A stretch of 64,000 bases of DNA, taken from positions 992,001 to 1,056,000 of the forward strand of contig JAKTNV010000075.1 in assembly GCA_022747635.1 (NCBI GenBank), given 5' to 3'. The stretch is from Hetaerina americana. Lineage: Eukaryota; Arthropoda; Insecta; Odonata; Calopterygidae. Every line of letters begins with the position of its first letter. Positions within the stretch are counted from its first letter, which is position 1. Shown one piece after another: positions 43,575 through 54,169 of this stretch. The notes below the pieces were generated by a model. It searched no databases. It worked only from the letters and a program-made list of their open reading frames with translations, and was not told the DNA's origin. The translations under genes and the position numbers were made by a program.

Positions 43575-43596
43575 AGAGCGAACGAATGACCAGACC
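43575..43596. repeat. Right copy of the 22-bp direct repeat flanking B1
   Basis: Identical to 38089-38110. It runs on into the B2 3' end (AGATCCCCTATTGACTGGGC), so B1 was inserted at the join of B2 and C1. Confidence 0.8.
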
Positions 43597-43901
43597 AGAT
43601 CCCCTATTGACTGGGCATTTGCCCTCGGTTTTAACGCTGCTTCGGTGCGACAACGTCCACCCCTTCAGCGGCAGTGTATGTGCAATTCGCACAGGGAAAA
43701 CAATGGCGATCGAATGTGTAAATGACGAACGTGTACCTTTCCAGTGTTAGTGAAGGAGAAATTGAAAGAAAGACCACTAGTGGGTTGGCAATTGGCCTTA
43801 TCTTAAAGGAAGGACTAAAATTAGCTTAATTCTAAGGGCCGAGACATTTTGCCCAAAAACTCGTCAACAGGACGGAAAAACATTTATCAATCTAAAAACA
43901 G

Positions 43902-45332
43902 TTAAGAAAGACAGTTATTAAATAAACCCAGTAGGTGACGAACGGCCGGCAGTGGCGCGTTCTTTAAATGCCTGTTTGAAATGTCATCAATACCCGGGGC
44001 TTTTTTCGGGTTTAAGTATTTAATGGTCATTCTTAGCTCCGTCTCTGTAACTGGTTGGAAAGGCGGAGTCGGAAGGAAACTTGGGCTACTTGGAGCAGCT
44101 TCAGCCTCCCCGTCCTCCACAGTTCCTGGCCAGTCGTTTCTGAGAGTCATGGTTCCCTGAAATGCGTTGGCGAGGATTTCTGCCTTGTCATTGGCGTCAA
44201 AATACAAGTTGTTATTATGCCTGATGGGCTGGTCTGGACGGCCTTTTTTGTCAGTTGCTTAGCAACCTTCCAAAGGGAACCGTCGTCGAAGGAAAGGTTG
44301 TCGAGTTTGTCTCTCCACTGGTCATTAAACTAATTTTTGATGTCGCGTTTGACGCAGGACGCAAAAAGGTTATAACGCCGTTTATAGGCGCCATCCCTAG
44401 TTCGCGCCCATTGTCTGCGAGCCTTGTTGCGCTGTTTCATGAGCAGCAGGATGTCGTTAGGTAGGGCGTTTGAAGGAGGATGAGGATACGGGAGTGATGC
44501 GAGTGCATGCGCTTCCCGCATTGCCTCCGTGATGGCAAAGACATGAGCGTCAATGTCCTGCTGGTCTGAGGAGTGTGGGATAGTGATTGAGGAAAAGGCG
44601 TCTTCTGCCAAGGAGGCGAACTGTTTCCAGTTCGTCCTGGCAGGGATGGAAGGAGGCTGCTCATAAGGGACAGTCGCAATGTCGGTTTTAATCGGGTAAT
44701 GATCACTGGAGAGATCGGGAAGTACAGTTGGAGTCGTTATACAAGGCATACTTTTCGTTAGGGCAGAAATCTAGGATGTCTTCCCCTCCACGGTAGTCAA
44801 TGTGCGTCGCCGTAAGTGGCACTTCGACGTCTACCATGATGGAATTTACAATGTTATGCAAACGCCGGCCATTAATATTCGCGCACCGGCACCCCCATTC
44901 TAAATGCATTGAACTCCAATCGCCGATGGCTATGACACGTCTGTCAGTCGGGAATAAGGGACGAATTTCGTCAGGAATAATAGTCTTACCACTAGGTTGG
45001 TAAACGGAATAGATGTCAAGCTCACCTATGGGTGTTGGGAGTCGTAATCCGACGCATTCCAATGTACTAAGGGCGTGTCCCTTCAGTGCTTTGTGTTTAA
45101 TAGATGATTTTACTGCAATGAGCACGCCTCCACCGCGAGCAGTGGGATGATCTCGCCGATATGTGATATAATTTGGTATTATGAATTTGTGACTTGGTTT
45201 CAGATGCGTCTCCTGAAGGGCGACTACATCAAAATTGCCAGAGCTTATAAAGTTTTTGAATTCCCGTTGGCGGCCGAGTATGCCGTTGCAATTCCAAATG
45301 AGAAGGCAAATGTTGCGGAGCTTGCTAGTCAT
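43902..45332 (-). pseudogene. Family B2 ORF2: endonuclease and start of reverse transcriptase
   Basis: It opens with the same ATGACTAG overlap as B1. Endonuclease 45332-44703: IWNCNGILGRQREFKNFISS, VALQETHLKPSH, VIAIGDWSSMHLEWGC (again GDxS) and GGEDILDFC. A shift leads to 44749-44330: SSDHYPIKTDIATVPYEQPP and RNKARRQWARTRDGAYKRRY. 44207-43902 has MYFDANDKAEILANAFQGTM and NPKKAPGIDDISNRHLKN. It stops at the LLGLFNNCLS fingers block, where the deletion starts. No YADD box remains. Confidence 0.82.
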
Positions 45333-47043
45333 TAAGCTCGTGCAACTCGCATAATTGCTGAAGCATAAAGATTTTCTTCTCCGTTTTTGTCTTTAAGAGA
45401 CTTAACTGGTTGTGCATGGACATGAAATATCCAAAAAGTGACTGTTCTCCGTGTACGAAATGTGAAGCAGGGAGATTTGGTAGGTGACTGTTAGAGGAAG
45501 AAGAGGATTGTGAAATAGCGCCGCCGGGCATAAGTGGGTTGATAACATGGGGAGGAGGGATTCTAGGAGGGGGTAAGGGAAATAGGTTGTTGGCAGAAAA
45601 AGATGTTTGGCCCTGCAAAGGACCTTGAGCTCTTGGAGCCCAAGCGTTCCTGTCAGGAGTCGGGGCAGGTATAAATGTTTTCCCTTGGGCTGATCCTCGG
45701 GAGATTGTGTCGCGCTTTTCACGCGCCAATCGTCGCTGGTTTTCCCATTTATAAACGGGACAACCGCGATAATTGGCTGGGTGGTCAATTGCACAATTCA
45801 CGCACCACGAGGGCGTAGTGCGGTCTTTTATTCGCTTTCGGTCGTTATGTGCGCGCCGGCGCACTTAACGCAACGGGGCCGAATGTCGCAATAATTTTTT
45901 GTATGCCCGAAGCCCTGGCATTTGTGGCACTGTATCACGCCCTTAAGTTTTGTGAATTTAGTGATGTTCACTCGCATGGTCAGCAGCCATTCAACTTTGA
46001 GGAGATCTCCTGGTCGTGGGTCTTTTGTGAGAATTACGTGAAAAACTGGTATCAGTCTCTTGGTGCCTGTAGTTTTCCCTAGTTCTCTATCTTTTAGGGT
46101 AGGCTTGGTTGTTGTTAACTGGGTAACGCTTTTGGTTACGAACCATAGACGTTTCAGTTCGTCTTCTAAATCAGTCGAGCTGACGTCGCCTACCAGATTT
46201 ATAACACAGAATTCACTGAGTCTGTCAGTGGGAATCTGATACGAAGATAATTCTAATTCCCTTTTGCGTAAGATTTCTTTCGTCTTAAGGTAATCTTCAA
46301 CGTTTGCGCAATTGATGGCGACCCTGTTCAGTCCATTCAGGGTGCACTTGGGGGGAGTGAGGAGGTTCGTCGTAAGCTCTTTGTCAGATCTACCCACCCA
46401 GAGACGTTATGAATTGTAATTGCTGGGATTTTGGTGGTATTTGGGACAGAGGGATGAGCCTCCATCACCTCAGGCGTGTCTAAGGGGGCAAAACTATTGG
46501 TTTTCGTTATCTCCGGGGATTTAACTACCCTGCGCCTTTTAAGGGTGTGCCTTTCTTTCTGGAAACGACAGTGAAGCTGTCGTCGTCCTGATCATGCGAG
46601 GTTTGCGCTTGTGGGCCAGTGTGTGTATTCAAAGCGAGCGGGAGAGCCGAAGTGGCTTCCGCTGAAGAGGTGGACGGTTGGCATGGTTGGTCGCTCTCAG
46701 GGACAATTGTGTCCTTCGCGCGTGGCTCGTTTGATTTTTGAACTTTTAATTTTAGCAGTTTTTCCCCGTTGATGGCCGCTATAGCTATTGCTACAGCAGG
46801 AGACGGTGAGGCCGGTGTTTGCGATTCTCTCGCATTACTGATGTTTCCAGAATACATGTTCTTAACGGCCCCTTCTGCTTTCAGTGATGAGTCTAGAGAG
46901 CAGTTTTCCGCGTTTTTTGGAGCCTCCTTTAATGGGGGGCCGTTATTGTTGGGTACCGCAAAGGTGTACACCGGTTTAAACATTCCCTGCAACGGCAGGG
47001 AATGCAGGGGGCAGTGTTTTACCCTGTCTCTGAGCCTTTTCAA
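45325..47043 (-). pseudogene. Family B2 ORF1: gag-like zinc-knuckle protein, frameshifted
   Basis: Frames 47043-46525, 46397-45828 and 45864-45325. They give DSFTVVSRKKGTPLK, RVAINCANVEDYLKTKEILR, SEFCVINLVGDVSSTDLEDE, then GVIQCHKCQGFGHTKNYCDI, CVKCAGAHITTESE, CVNCAIDHPANYRGCPVYKW and the tail KIFMLQQLCELHELND. The layout is the same as B1, with different breakpoints. The knuckle residues are complete except the last Cys of the second knuckle, which is lost at the frame change. Confidence 0.8.
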
Positions 47044-47049
47044 TGTCCA

Positions 47050-47690
47050 TTAGGATAGAATTAGCCTTCGGAGCGATATGTTTCGGAGCAAGAGTTTGCT
47101 CCGAAATGGTACGATACCTCCGAAGGGGTTTACAATAGGATTGTAGCGCACATTAGCAATGCTACAATGACAATTTACCTTAAAAGTTAAAATTTGTCCC
47201 TTAAATTTAATAATTGCTTATTACAGCGATTTGTACACCATAAGCGGCCCAATATTGCTGTTAATTGTGGAAATGTCGAAAATTACGAATTTTCGAAAAT
47301 TCAGATTGCTCCGAATTGGTACGACAGTACCTATATGGTTAATTTTGAGGACACCCTAGCGTGGGGACCCACCCGGTTCCCCAGTAAGTTCAGTGCACCT
47401 TTCGGTGCTTTACTGGATTGCCGAAATGAGGCAACCGCTTTAAATTGATGAGGCGCAGAGCGCCACCCGGAAGTAAGTGGTGCTGAGTTAGCCACTCCTC
47501 CCGGGTGCCTTGCAGCCTGGGCTATAATACCCGTTGTCGATATGGCAGCAGCTTTCTCCACCGAAGTTTTCTGTCTTGAATATAGATAGTGTTATTTGAA
47601 AACTCGCTGTCCGACTCCCTTCTGTCTAATTTCTCTCTAATCCTGTCTAATTGTCTCTGTGTTTCAGTGTGTCTCTGTCTTCCAGTGGCA
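47050..47690 (-). promoter_or_regulatory. Family B2 5'UTR with a duplicated block and two perfect hairpins
   Basis: The word GCTCCGAA-TGGTACGA occurs twice (47094 and 47308), so B2 has a partial duplication that B1 lacks. Between the copies are ATTGTAGC/GCTACAAT (47140-47147 and 47161-47168, loop 13) and CGAAAATT/AATTTTCG (47277-47284 and 47288-47295, loop 3). CCTGGGCTATAATACC at 47515 is shared with B1. Confidence 0.6.
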
Positions 47691-48055
47691 TGTTGTTACT
47701 CAGTTCAAGTTCAAAAGGGGTTTTTTTCCAAGTAGTTGTACAGAGTCATTTAACAGATAAATGTAACAGAGTTATAACAGTATTGTACAACTGACAAGGA
47801 AGCCCTGTTATAGGCAGCGTGGCTCTTCAGGGTCTAAAAATTGCTGGCGAGTGTCTTTGGATCAGCCATTGCAGAAATTTTCTCTCTTCACGGGGTAGCA
47901 TTGGCCCGGCATTTGCCCTAGGCGGAGGGGAAACCCGTAAAATCCTCCGCAGGCCGCCAAAAGATAACGTTCTTCTTAACTTTGACGATAACAGAAATAA
48001 ATAAGTAAAAATAATTATATATAAATAATTAAATAACGTCTTTGGACACATTCAC

Positions 48056-49720
48056 TTATACACTGGCACTGGTTGTTTTTGTGTAGCTTCTCCTCTGCTC
48101 CCTGCGGTTTCTTCTTTTCTTTTTGACTAGTGGGTAGTCTTCGTAGGGGCGAAGGGTCACTGGAATCTGTAGTGGGCAGCCGATCCGATGTAGTGGCAGT
48201 TGTATGTCTGGGTAGTATAGATGCAGTTGTTCATATATGATCCGCGCCGGAGAGAGGAGTTTCTGTTTTGGGCGCTTCCCCAGGACAGCACTGGTACTCT
48301 GCAACATTTCCTTTAGCAGTGTCTCGTTGAAGTTGACAATCCGGTTCGCTGCACGTGCTCGTAGACGGCATAGCCTGTGGAGGAGAGATTCAGTATTAGT
48401 GGTGGAATATACTTCAGAGCTCGGGTGTGTTGGTTCTAGAAGATGCAGCCGTCTAAGGATTCTCCTCTGCAGGGCGGCCCATACGTCCATGTGGGTTATA
48501 TTAAAGGGAAGGATTGCCAGAGCGGCGTACTCCATAACCGGACGAACAAACGCCTTGTATAGGAGCAGGCCGCACTCTGCGGAGACCCCTTTCCCTCTCG
48601 CCCTGACAGCTCTCAATAATCAACTCCTGCGGCTGCATCTTGCCCACACATCCCTGATATGCTCGCTGAAGGTGAGGTGGCTGTCCAATGTGACGCCCAG
48701 GTATTTTACTGATTTGGACGTCGGGATTCGGTGTCGCCATAGCCCAATGGTGGGCAGTGGCAACCCTACCATCCTTCGGTCCAAGTGGCTCCTAAATAAC
48801 ATAAGGGTAGATTTGTTCGGGTTGGGCCTCAATCGCCACTTTCTGAGCAATTCTTCTAACTCTAGTGTTTGCTCCTGTAGATATGTAATGGCCAGGTCTG
48901 CGCTGCGTGCCGATGTCCAAATGGCAGTGTCATCTGCATACTGCGCTGTTGTCTATTTGCGCTTCGGTTTGCTGTCAGTCGGCATATCCCAGCAGTCTAG
49001 TGCGAAGAGCAGCGGTGACAGCACGGTACCTTGTGGGAATCCTGTTGCGGGAAAAAAGGTGGAGGAGAAGGTTTTCCCTACTTTCACCCTGGCTACCCTG
49101 TCGGAGAGAAAAGTATTCATTAGTCGCATGAGTGTGGGGGTGACTCCCTGCATCATTGACAACTTATAAAGCAGCCCTCTGTGCCAAACATGGTCGAAGG
49201 CCCTCTCGATATCCAAGAAAAGGGCCGCCATGAATTTTCTTTGGTTGATGGCTTCTGCTGTCTCGGTGGTGAGGAGTGCCATTGGATCTACTGTGCATCT
49301 CCCTGGGCGAAATCCATACTGGTGTTGGGGCAACACCGTTGTTTTCAAAGACATTTATCATTCTTCTTACTATAATTCTCTCGAACCATTTGGCCAGATT
49401 GCTTGTGAGGCTGATTGGTCTGTAGTTTTCTGCTTTCTTTGAACCTTTGCCCGGTTAAGGCAGCATTACCGTGATCATTCTTCTCCATTTCAGTGGGTAG
49501 TAGCCCAGTGTTAGAATGGCGTTGAATATTTTCTGAATGACCAGGTTGCAAGATGGTGCTTGTTTTATCTGCTGGGCCGTGATGCCGTCAACCCCGAGGG
49601 CGGTATTCTTCCATGGACGGGCCAAGAGCAGATCGTCTTCAATTCTTCCCGTGATGTCATCTTCTGTAGTTTCCACACTCGTAGGATGCAGTGAGAAGGG
49701 TAAGTTGGTCAGATGTTCCT
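48056..49720 (-). pseudogene. Family C2 reverse transcriptase and C-terminus
   Basis: From 49720: PSVETTEDDITGRIEDDLLL-like linker, NTALGVDGITAQQIKQAPSC, NAILTLGYYPLKWRRM (fingers), then a shift into AENYQPISLTSNLAKWFERI (49440-49365), PQHQYGFRPGRCTVDPMALL, FLDIERAFDHVWHRGLLYKL and GFPQGTVLSPLLFALDCW. Then the same shifted catalytic region and C-terminus as C1. The reverse transcriptase is more complete than in C1 but interrupted by at least three shifts. The near identity to C1 over 1.3 kb implies a very recent common source. Confidence 0.78.
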
Positions 49721-49738
49721 GCTCGGTGCGTTGGCTGC

Positions 49739-50260
49739 TCATTTCCACCGACGGCCGCGACGCTTCTTCCCCGGCTTTGCTGCTCGGCGCTCCTCCGCGA
49801 GCCATTTTTCGCACAGGGGCGAAAGAGCTGCGTGCCCGCCGTTGCAGCTCGGGCATTTCTCAGGGATGTCCCTTGGGATATCCTGAAGGGAATGCCCTCC
49901 GGAGCAGAAAGGACAGCAAGGTGACGCCGTACAGAAGAAAGAACCGTGGCCGAAACGGGAGCAACGGTGGCACAGATACGGTTCTCTGTACACGTACAGA
50001 CGCACCGCGACGACGCTGTTTCCAACGTATCGCAGTGCCTTCATCGCTTGCATCGTCCATTTTTCCGAGAAGGCGACGGCAACCACGAGCACGCCGATCG
50101 GCTTTCCCTATGCGGTGAACTGGCGGCAGCGGCGGGCGTCGATGCCTAGGGCGCGCATGTCCTCAAGGAGATCCTCGCTGGTGTGCCCCGGCGACAGTCC
50201 ACGGATGGTGAATGACGTCGTTTTTTCCTCGCCGATTCCTCAAGTGGACATCTGTGCGTC
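49739..50260 (-). pseudogene. Zinc-knuckle ORF1 fragment of another family, joined to C2
   Basis: The minus strand reads VVAVAFSEKWTMQAMKALRY, VAVRLYVYREPYLCHRCSRF, GHGSFFCTASPCCPFCSGGH and EKCPSCNGGHAALSPLCEKW, then a basic GKKRRGRR tail. CHRCSRFGHGSFFC and CPSCNGGHAALSPLC are zinc knuckles. The second matches the eroded ORF1 at 28.6 kb, not the C1 or C3 ORF1. It is a fragment brought next to C2 by deletion or template switching. Confidence 0.65.
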
Positions 50261-50262
50261 CG

Positions 50263-51181
50263 CCGCCGATACCAGACCAGAATCCCTATTGACTGGGCGT
50301 TTGCCCTTCGTTTAAATGCTGCTTCGGTGCGACAACGTCCACCCCTTCAGCGACAATGTGTGTGCAATCGGCACAGAGGAAACAATGACAAACGGAAGTG
50401 TAATTGACGAACGTGTACCTTTCCAGTGTTAGTGAAGGAGAAGTTGAAAGAAAGACCTTTAGTAGGTTGGCAATTGGCCTTAACTTAAGGAGAACTACAT
50501 TACCTTAAATGTGCGGGCGGGAACATTTTGCCCATTTCTTCGTCAACAGGACGGAATAATATTTATAAAAGCCTTAAAATTAAACATTAACTCTGGTCTA
50601 CCATCTATATTTTTTTCTGTTTTACATTTGTTTTGTAATTTTTTAAAAATATATATATTATTTTATAATCTTGTTTGTTTTCAATTTTTTTCCAATCTTT
50701 TATCTGTTTTTTTAAAAGTATATATTTGATTATATATATTTCAATATCTCTTTTTTTTCTTATGCATATACATGTACAATACAGGAGTGTCACAAGGATT
50801 TTACAGCATACAAAACAAACCCTTGTTTGAATACACTAAAAAAATTATTATACTTATACAAGAAATAAAAGTCATAGGAAAGAATTCGGTTTTGTTACCG
50901 AAATTTAATATCTTTTGGAAGTCTGTAGCTCGGGCGGCGTTTTCTATGTAGGGAGTAATCCCATGTTTTTTGTGAGCGTGTTACGTGGAAGGGACCTCTG
51001 GAGTCGTTCAGCTTGCACTCGAATGAAGTCGTTTACTTAAGGTATTTTGTGTGCGTTTCTGATCTCCTGTACTGGTACGAGTTTACTCTGGTTTGTGAGG
51101 TAGCGAAGTGTTTTATTCTGGAATGTTTCTAAGCGATTTCTATCTGTTTTTGTCGCGTTCCCGAAAATTTCGCAACCGTAC
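50263..51181 (-). pseudogene. Family B element 3' end, copy B3
   Basis: It starts ACCAGACCAGAATCCC like B2, has the CAACGTCCACCCCTTCAGCG block, an A-rich (plus-strand T-rich) tract at 50600-50760, and then the ORF2 C-terminus (50880-51180: GAAAGAATTCGG, TGTAGCTCGGGCGGCGTTTT), matching 38662-38975 of B1. It is broken at 51181, in the codons for the YGCEIFGNATK segment. A 5'-truncated or interrupted copy. Confidence 0.8.
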
Positions 51182-51185
51182 AAGT

Positions 51186-51980
51186 CTAAGTCCTAGTCGA
51201 TTTTAGTAACTTTGGTAACTTTAGTAACACATTTTCAAAAACATTTGTCATTCTTCTTACTATAATTCTCTCGAACCATTTGGCCAGATTGCTTGTGAGG
51301 CTGATTGGTCTGTAGTTTTCTGCTTTCTTGGAGTCTTTGTATTGGATGGTTTGTCTACGTATGATGGCGTTTGTTCTGTTCCATTCAGTTTTTAAAGTAG
51401 GATCTTTTGTTGTAACCCAATCCCGATAAAGTTTTCTTTTTCCCTTGATGAGGGTTACTATGTGTTGCGGGAGAGGGGGTCGTGCAGGGTTAATTGTTTT
51501 GGTAGGTAAGTCCTTCCTAACTTCCCGGAAAGCGTCTGTTAATTGCTCAATGGCATTGTCTACATCTCCCGTTGACGTTGGGCTGGCGATATTCCTTGTG
51601 GCGCTCCCGATTTTGTCATTGAAGGACTTCCAATCTACCTTGGAGTAGTCTGTTTTGGTGTACGTGTTGGGGTGTGTCCTGTTAGTGATGAGGAATGGAA
51701 ATGAGAACGGCAAGTGGTCAGATGTTAGGCAATCATCAACTGAGATGTCTCCAACAAGGTGTAAGATGTCAGGGGAGACCAGTGCATGGTCTGGAAAGGA
51801 AAGTCCGATACCTACGAAAGTAGGGGTACGGATATCCAATCTGAGCATGCCGTGCCTCTGTATGAAATCCTCAAGTGCCCGACCTTTGGTGGTTGTGTTG
51901 CTGTCTCGAAATGAGCTGCTACGGGCTTTAAGATCCCCAAGTATAATGTAGGGTGGCCGGAGGGAAGTTATGTGTTTCAT
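51186..51980 (-). pseudogene. Family C3 ORF2 part: endonuclease C-terminal half and fingers
   Basis: One open frame: RPPYIILGDLKARSSSFRDS (the GDxN Asn is Lys here), LDIRTPTFVGIGLSFPDHAL, TSDHLPFSFPFLITNRTHPN, DYSKVDWKSFNDKIGSATRN, LPQHIVTLIKGKRKLYRDWV and AENYRPISLTSNLAKWFERI, ending RMTNVFEN and stop. It shows the uninterrupted sequence at the sites where C1 has its foldback insertion and its deletion. The endonuclease N-terminus is lost near 51990, where the frame joins ORF1. Confidence 0.8.
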
Positions 51981-52034
51981 GGCTTTAAATGGGAGACTAT
52001 CGTAATAAATTTGGGCTGTAGTGGCGAGCGACGT

Positions 52035-53078
52035 CTATAGGGTCGGCATTTTGGTGCAAACCCAGGCCCCCGAATGATGGCCACCCCCACAGTTGGCGCA
52101 ACGTAGTACTTCGGCGCTGCAGTCGGCGGAGCAGTGACCTGCACCGCACCGTCCGCATCTCGCGTCAGCAGAGCATTTGACAGCCGTGTGGCCGTAGTCC
52201 TGGCAGCGTGGGCATTGTCTCGGTTGGGCCGGGGGGGGATGCCTCACAGCGATACCAGCTGTTATTGACTAGTACTCCCTGCAGGGCCAGGATTGTGCGT
52301 GCTGCGTGGGCATCCCCCGTGATAACACGGACCACGGTGGTGTATGCTGACGTCCTTCTGGCCTTGATGCGCCAGCTCTTCCTGACGGGGACTCCTGCAT
52401 TTTCCAATCCTTCGTTGATGTCCTCCAGCGGAGTATCATGGCCGAGACCTTAAATAACAAAGGAGTATGTTATCTCTTTTGGGAATTTCCTCTTGCCTCT
52501 GTGGCTTGCCTCACGGCTCCTCTGTATCGCCTCCATGTCCATCCTTTGGACCTCTGTGGGTTCCCCCGGGAGGTGGTCAAGCTTGCGCTTGCTGTCACCC
52601 CTGAGGTAGCCATAGCAGTCCCTAGGCAGCGGCACCATGGCATATCTCTTCTCGGGGGAGACACGTATGTTTAAGCCCGCGAGTCGAGGATAAGCCCGCG
52701 CCCAGGCAGAGCAGTATTCCTTTTGCGTTATGCCCGCAGGCAGTTTGGTAATATGGATGCAGGGAGGAGGAGATCGAGGTCGTTTGGGGGGGTCGCCGGA
52801 TGCCCGCGTTTAGAGGGATTTTGGGACTCGCTGGTTTTTACTGGGGGTTTCGAAGGTTGGGGCTGGGAGGAGGTTTTGCCTTTCACCTTCTTTTTCCTCG
52901 AAGGGGACCGGGGAGGGACGGGGAGAAATGGTGAGGTAGGGGAATGATTAGGTACAGAGGCAAACAGGGGGAGAGGAAGGTCTTCAGGGGGAGGGGATTG
53001 CGGGATCAGGTGTGGCGTCTTAACGACGCATTCGGTGACGCCTCGTGACGCGGGGCGTCGCCCAAGAACTAAATTCAA
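52035..53078 (-). pseudogene. Family C3 ORF1: gag-like protein with complete zinc knuckles
   Basis: N-terminal part 53078-52728 is proline-rich (PPRSPSRKKKVKGKTSSQPQ). A frame break precedes the RNA-binding part (52407-52165: RKSWRIKARRTSAYTTVVRV, GDAHAARTILALQGVLVNNS). The knuckles are QCPRCQDYGHTAVKC, RCGRCGAGHCSADC and RCANCGGGHHSGAWVC. This gives the family C knuckle set in full and shows what is damaged in C1. The C-terminal part is missing at the join to ORF2. Confidence 0.78.
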
Positions 53079-53734
53079 CTCGTGCTCTGAGTCGGACGGG
53101 GTGGGGGAAGGGGATTGTAAGCGTGCTCACGTGGTGGACGGGTGCAGGACCCGGCGACGTTGGCGTCCGGTGCCGGAGACGCCCAGTGTTCAGCCATCCT
53201 CTGGATGAGGTGCCCTCGCCCTGGGCGTTTCCTTTCCTTTCGGCCATTGGTCTAAAAAAAGAGTCGTGAAGCGACGGATCGGGTGTGGTTTTCTTAGCCT
53301 TAGTCCTGGTCCGATCTGGTCCTGAAGTACTCCTTATGCCGCTTCTCTGGGGTCCTGATGTATACCTGTTGCCGCTTCGTCTAGGTCCAGTCCTGGTGTT
53401 GTAACCTGGGTCCTCTGGGTCTGAAAAAGAGCGGTTAGTTTTACAGGCTCTTATGCTCTGCAACCCCTTTTCCCAAGTTTACCTAAAGGACCGACTGCCC
53501 GCGGACAGACGGAGTAGCCCTTCCCCCGCGGGTGAGAACCGGGGACAGCGTTAGCCCGGCCCCGCTGTTTGTGTGGGAGTGTAGCCCCAGGCTACCGTTG
53601 AGTGCAACGGTGTGCAATGCCTATAGGGAATAGGGACCCTTGCCAGGCCAACGAGTGCGTCGGGGGCGGCGAAGGGGATCTAGAGTACTTGCCGAAGAGT
53701 GAGGTCCAGGCCCTCGTCTAGAAGCTTCCACTTA

Positions 53735-54160
53735 GACCTTTTTCCCCAGCTGGGGAGGTCCCTTCGAGGTACCGGGTGCGTAACGGGGCTACCGTTTGTC
53801 GGACCCTGACTTACGTTCCGGTGCTCGGTCCCTACTGCTGAAAGAAAATAAAGCCATGAGAAGGGCAGTGGCAGTTCTCTCGCTCTCAGAAGAGCGAACG
53901 AATGCTGCGAAGCGCCGGGTTATATACCCACTCGCTCGGACGCTGCTACCTCCGGATTGGTTCTTTCCCTCAGCCCGTCGCCGCTGCTAAACCGTAGTCC
54001 CCGGATGGGGCGGTTCCTTCGACCACCGGGTGCGTGAGTGAGTTACCACGGGTGGGGCTCTTTCTTACGTTCCGGTGCTCGGTCCCTACGGCTGAAAGGA
54101 AATCAGGCCCTGAGTAGGGCAATGGCAGTTGTCGCTCGCTCTCAGAAGAGCGAATGAACC
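53735..54160 (-). promoter_or_regulatory. Family C3 5' end: two tandem promoter-like units
   Basis: Two related units. The inner one (53735-53990) and the outer one (53991-54160) share GGT-CCTTCGA-ACCGGGTGCGT, CTTACGTTCCGGTGCTCGGT, the GAGAAGGGCA hairpin and CGCTCTCAGAAGAGCG. In the inner unit the minus strand carries an inverted CCAAT (53956-53960), TATATAA (53920-53926) and, 27 nt downstream, TTCGTTCGCTC just before the hairpin. The outer unit is cut in the equivalent start region. Tandem promoter units of this kind are known at the 5' end of some L1 elements. Confidence 0.6.
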
Positions 54161-54169
54161 AAGTCCAAG

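Larger units (their letters stand above)
43589..47690 (-). mobile_element. Family B element, copy B2, most of the reverse transcriptase deleted
   Basis: Minus strand: 5'UTR (47690-47050), ORF1 (47043-45325), ORF2 endonuclease and fingers (45332-43902) and then a jump at about 43895 straight into the 3'UTR (43890-43589). The catalytic half of the reverse transcriptase is gone, so the copy could not replicate itself. Sequence is close to B1 in coding parts but with independent substitutions. Confidence 0.85.
47700..50262 (-). mobile_element. Family C element, copy C2, chimeric 5' part
   Basis: The 3' end to about 49346 is almost the same as C1 (same TTGAAC-type tail, same 186-codon C-terminus). 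It then keeps the reverse transcriptase fingers (49361-49460) that C1 lacks. At about 49730 it passes into a zinc-knuckle ORF1 of a different type (49740-50100) and a short upstream part to 50262. The endonuclease is missing. The 5' edge abuts the B3 3'UTR. Confidence 0.78.
51182..54160 (-). mobile_element. Family C element, copy C3, lacking the 3' half of ORF2
   Basis: Minus strand: tandem 5' units (54160-53735), 5'UTR and ORF1 N-terminus (53735-52728), ORF1 with complete knuckles (52640-52035), and ORF2 from endonuclease to reverse transcriptase fingers (51980-51186). It ends at 51182 next to B3. The ends show a similar short word, CAAGTC-AAGTC-GATT at 51181 and CAAGTCCAAGTCGATT at 54163, which may be a degenerate target duplication. 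Confidence 0.75.
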
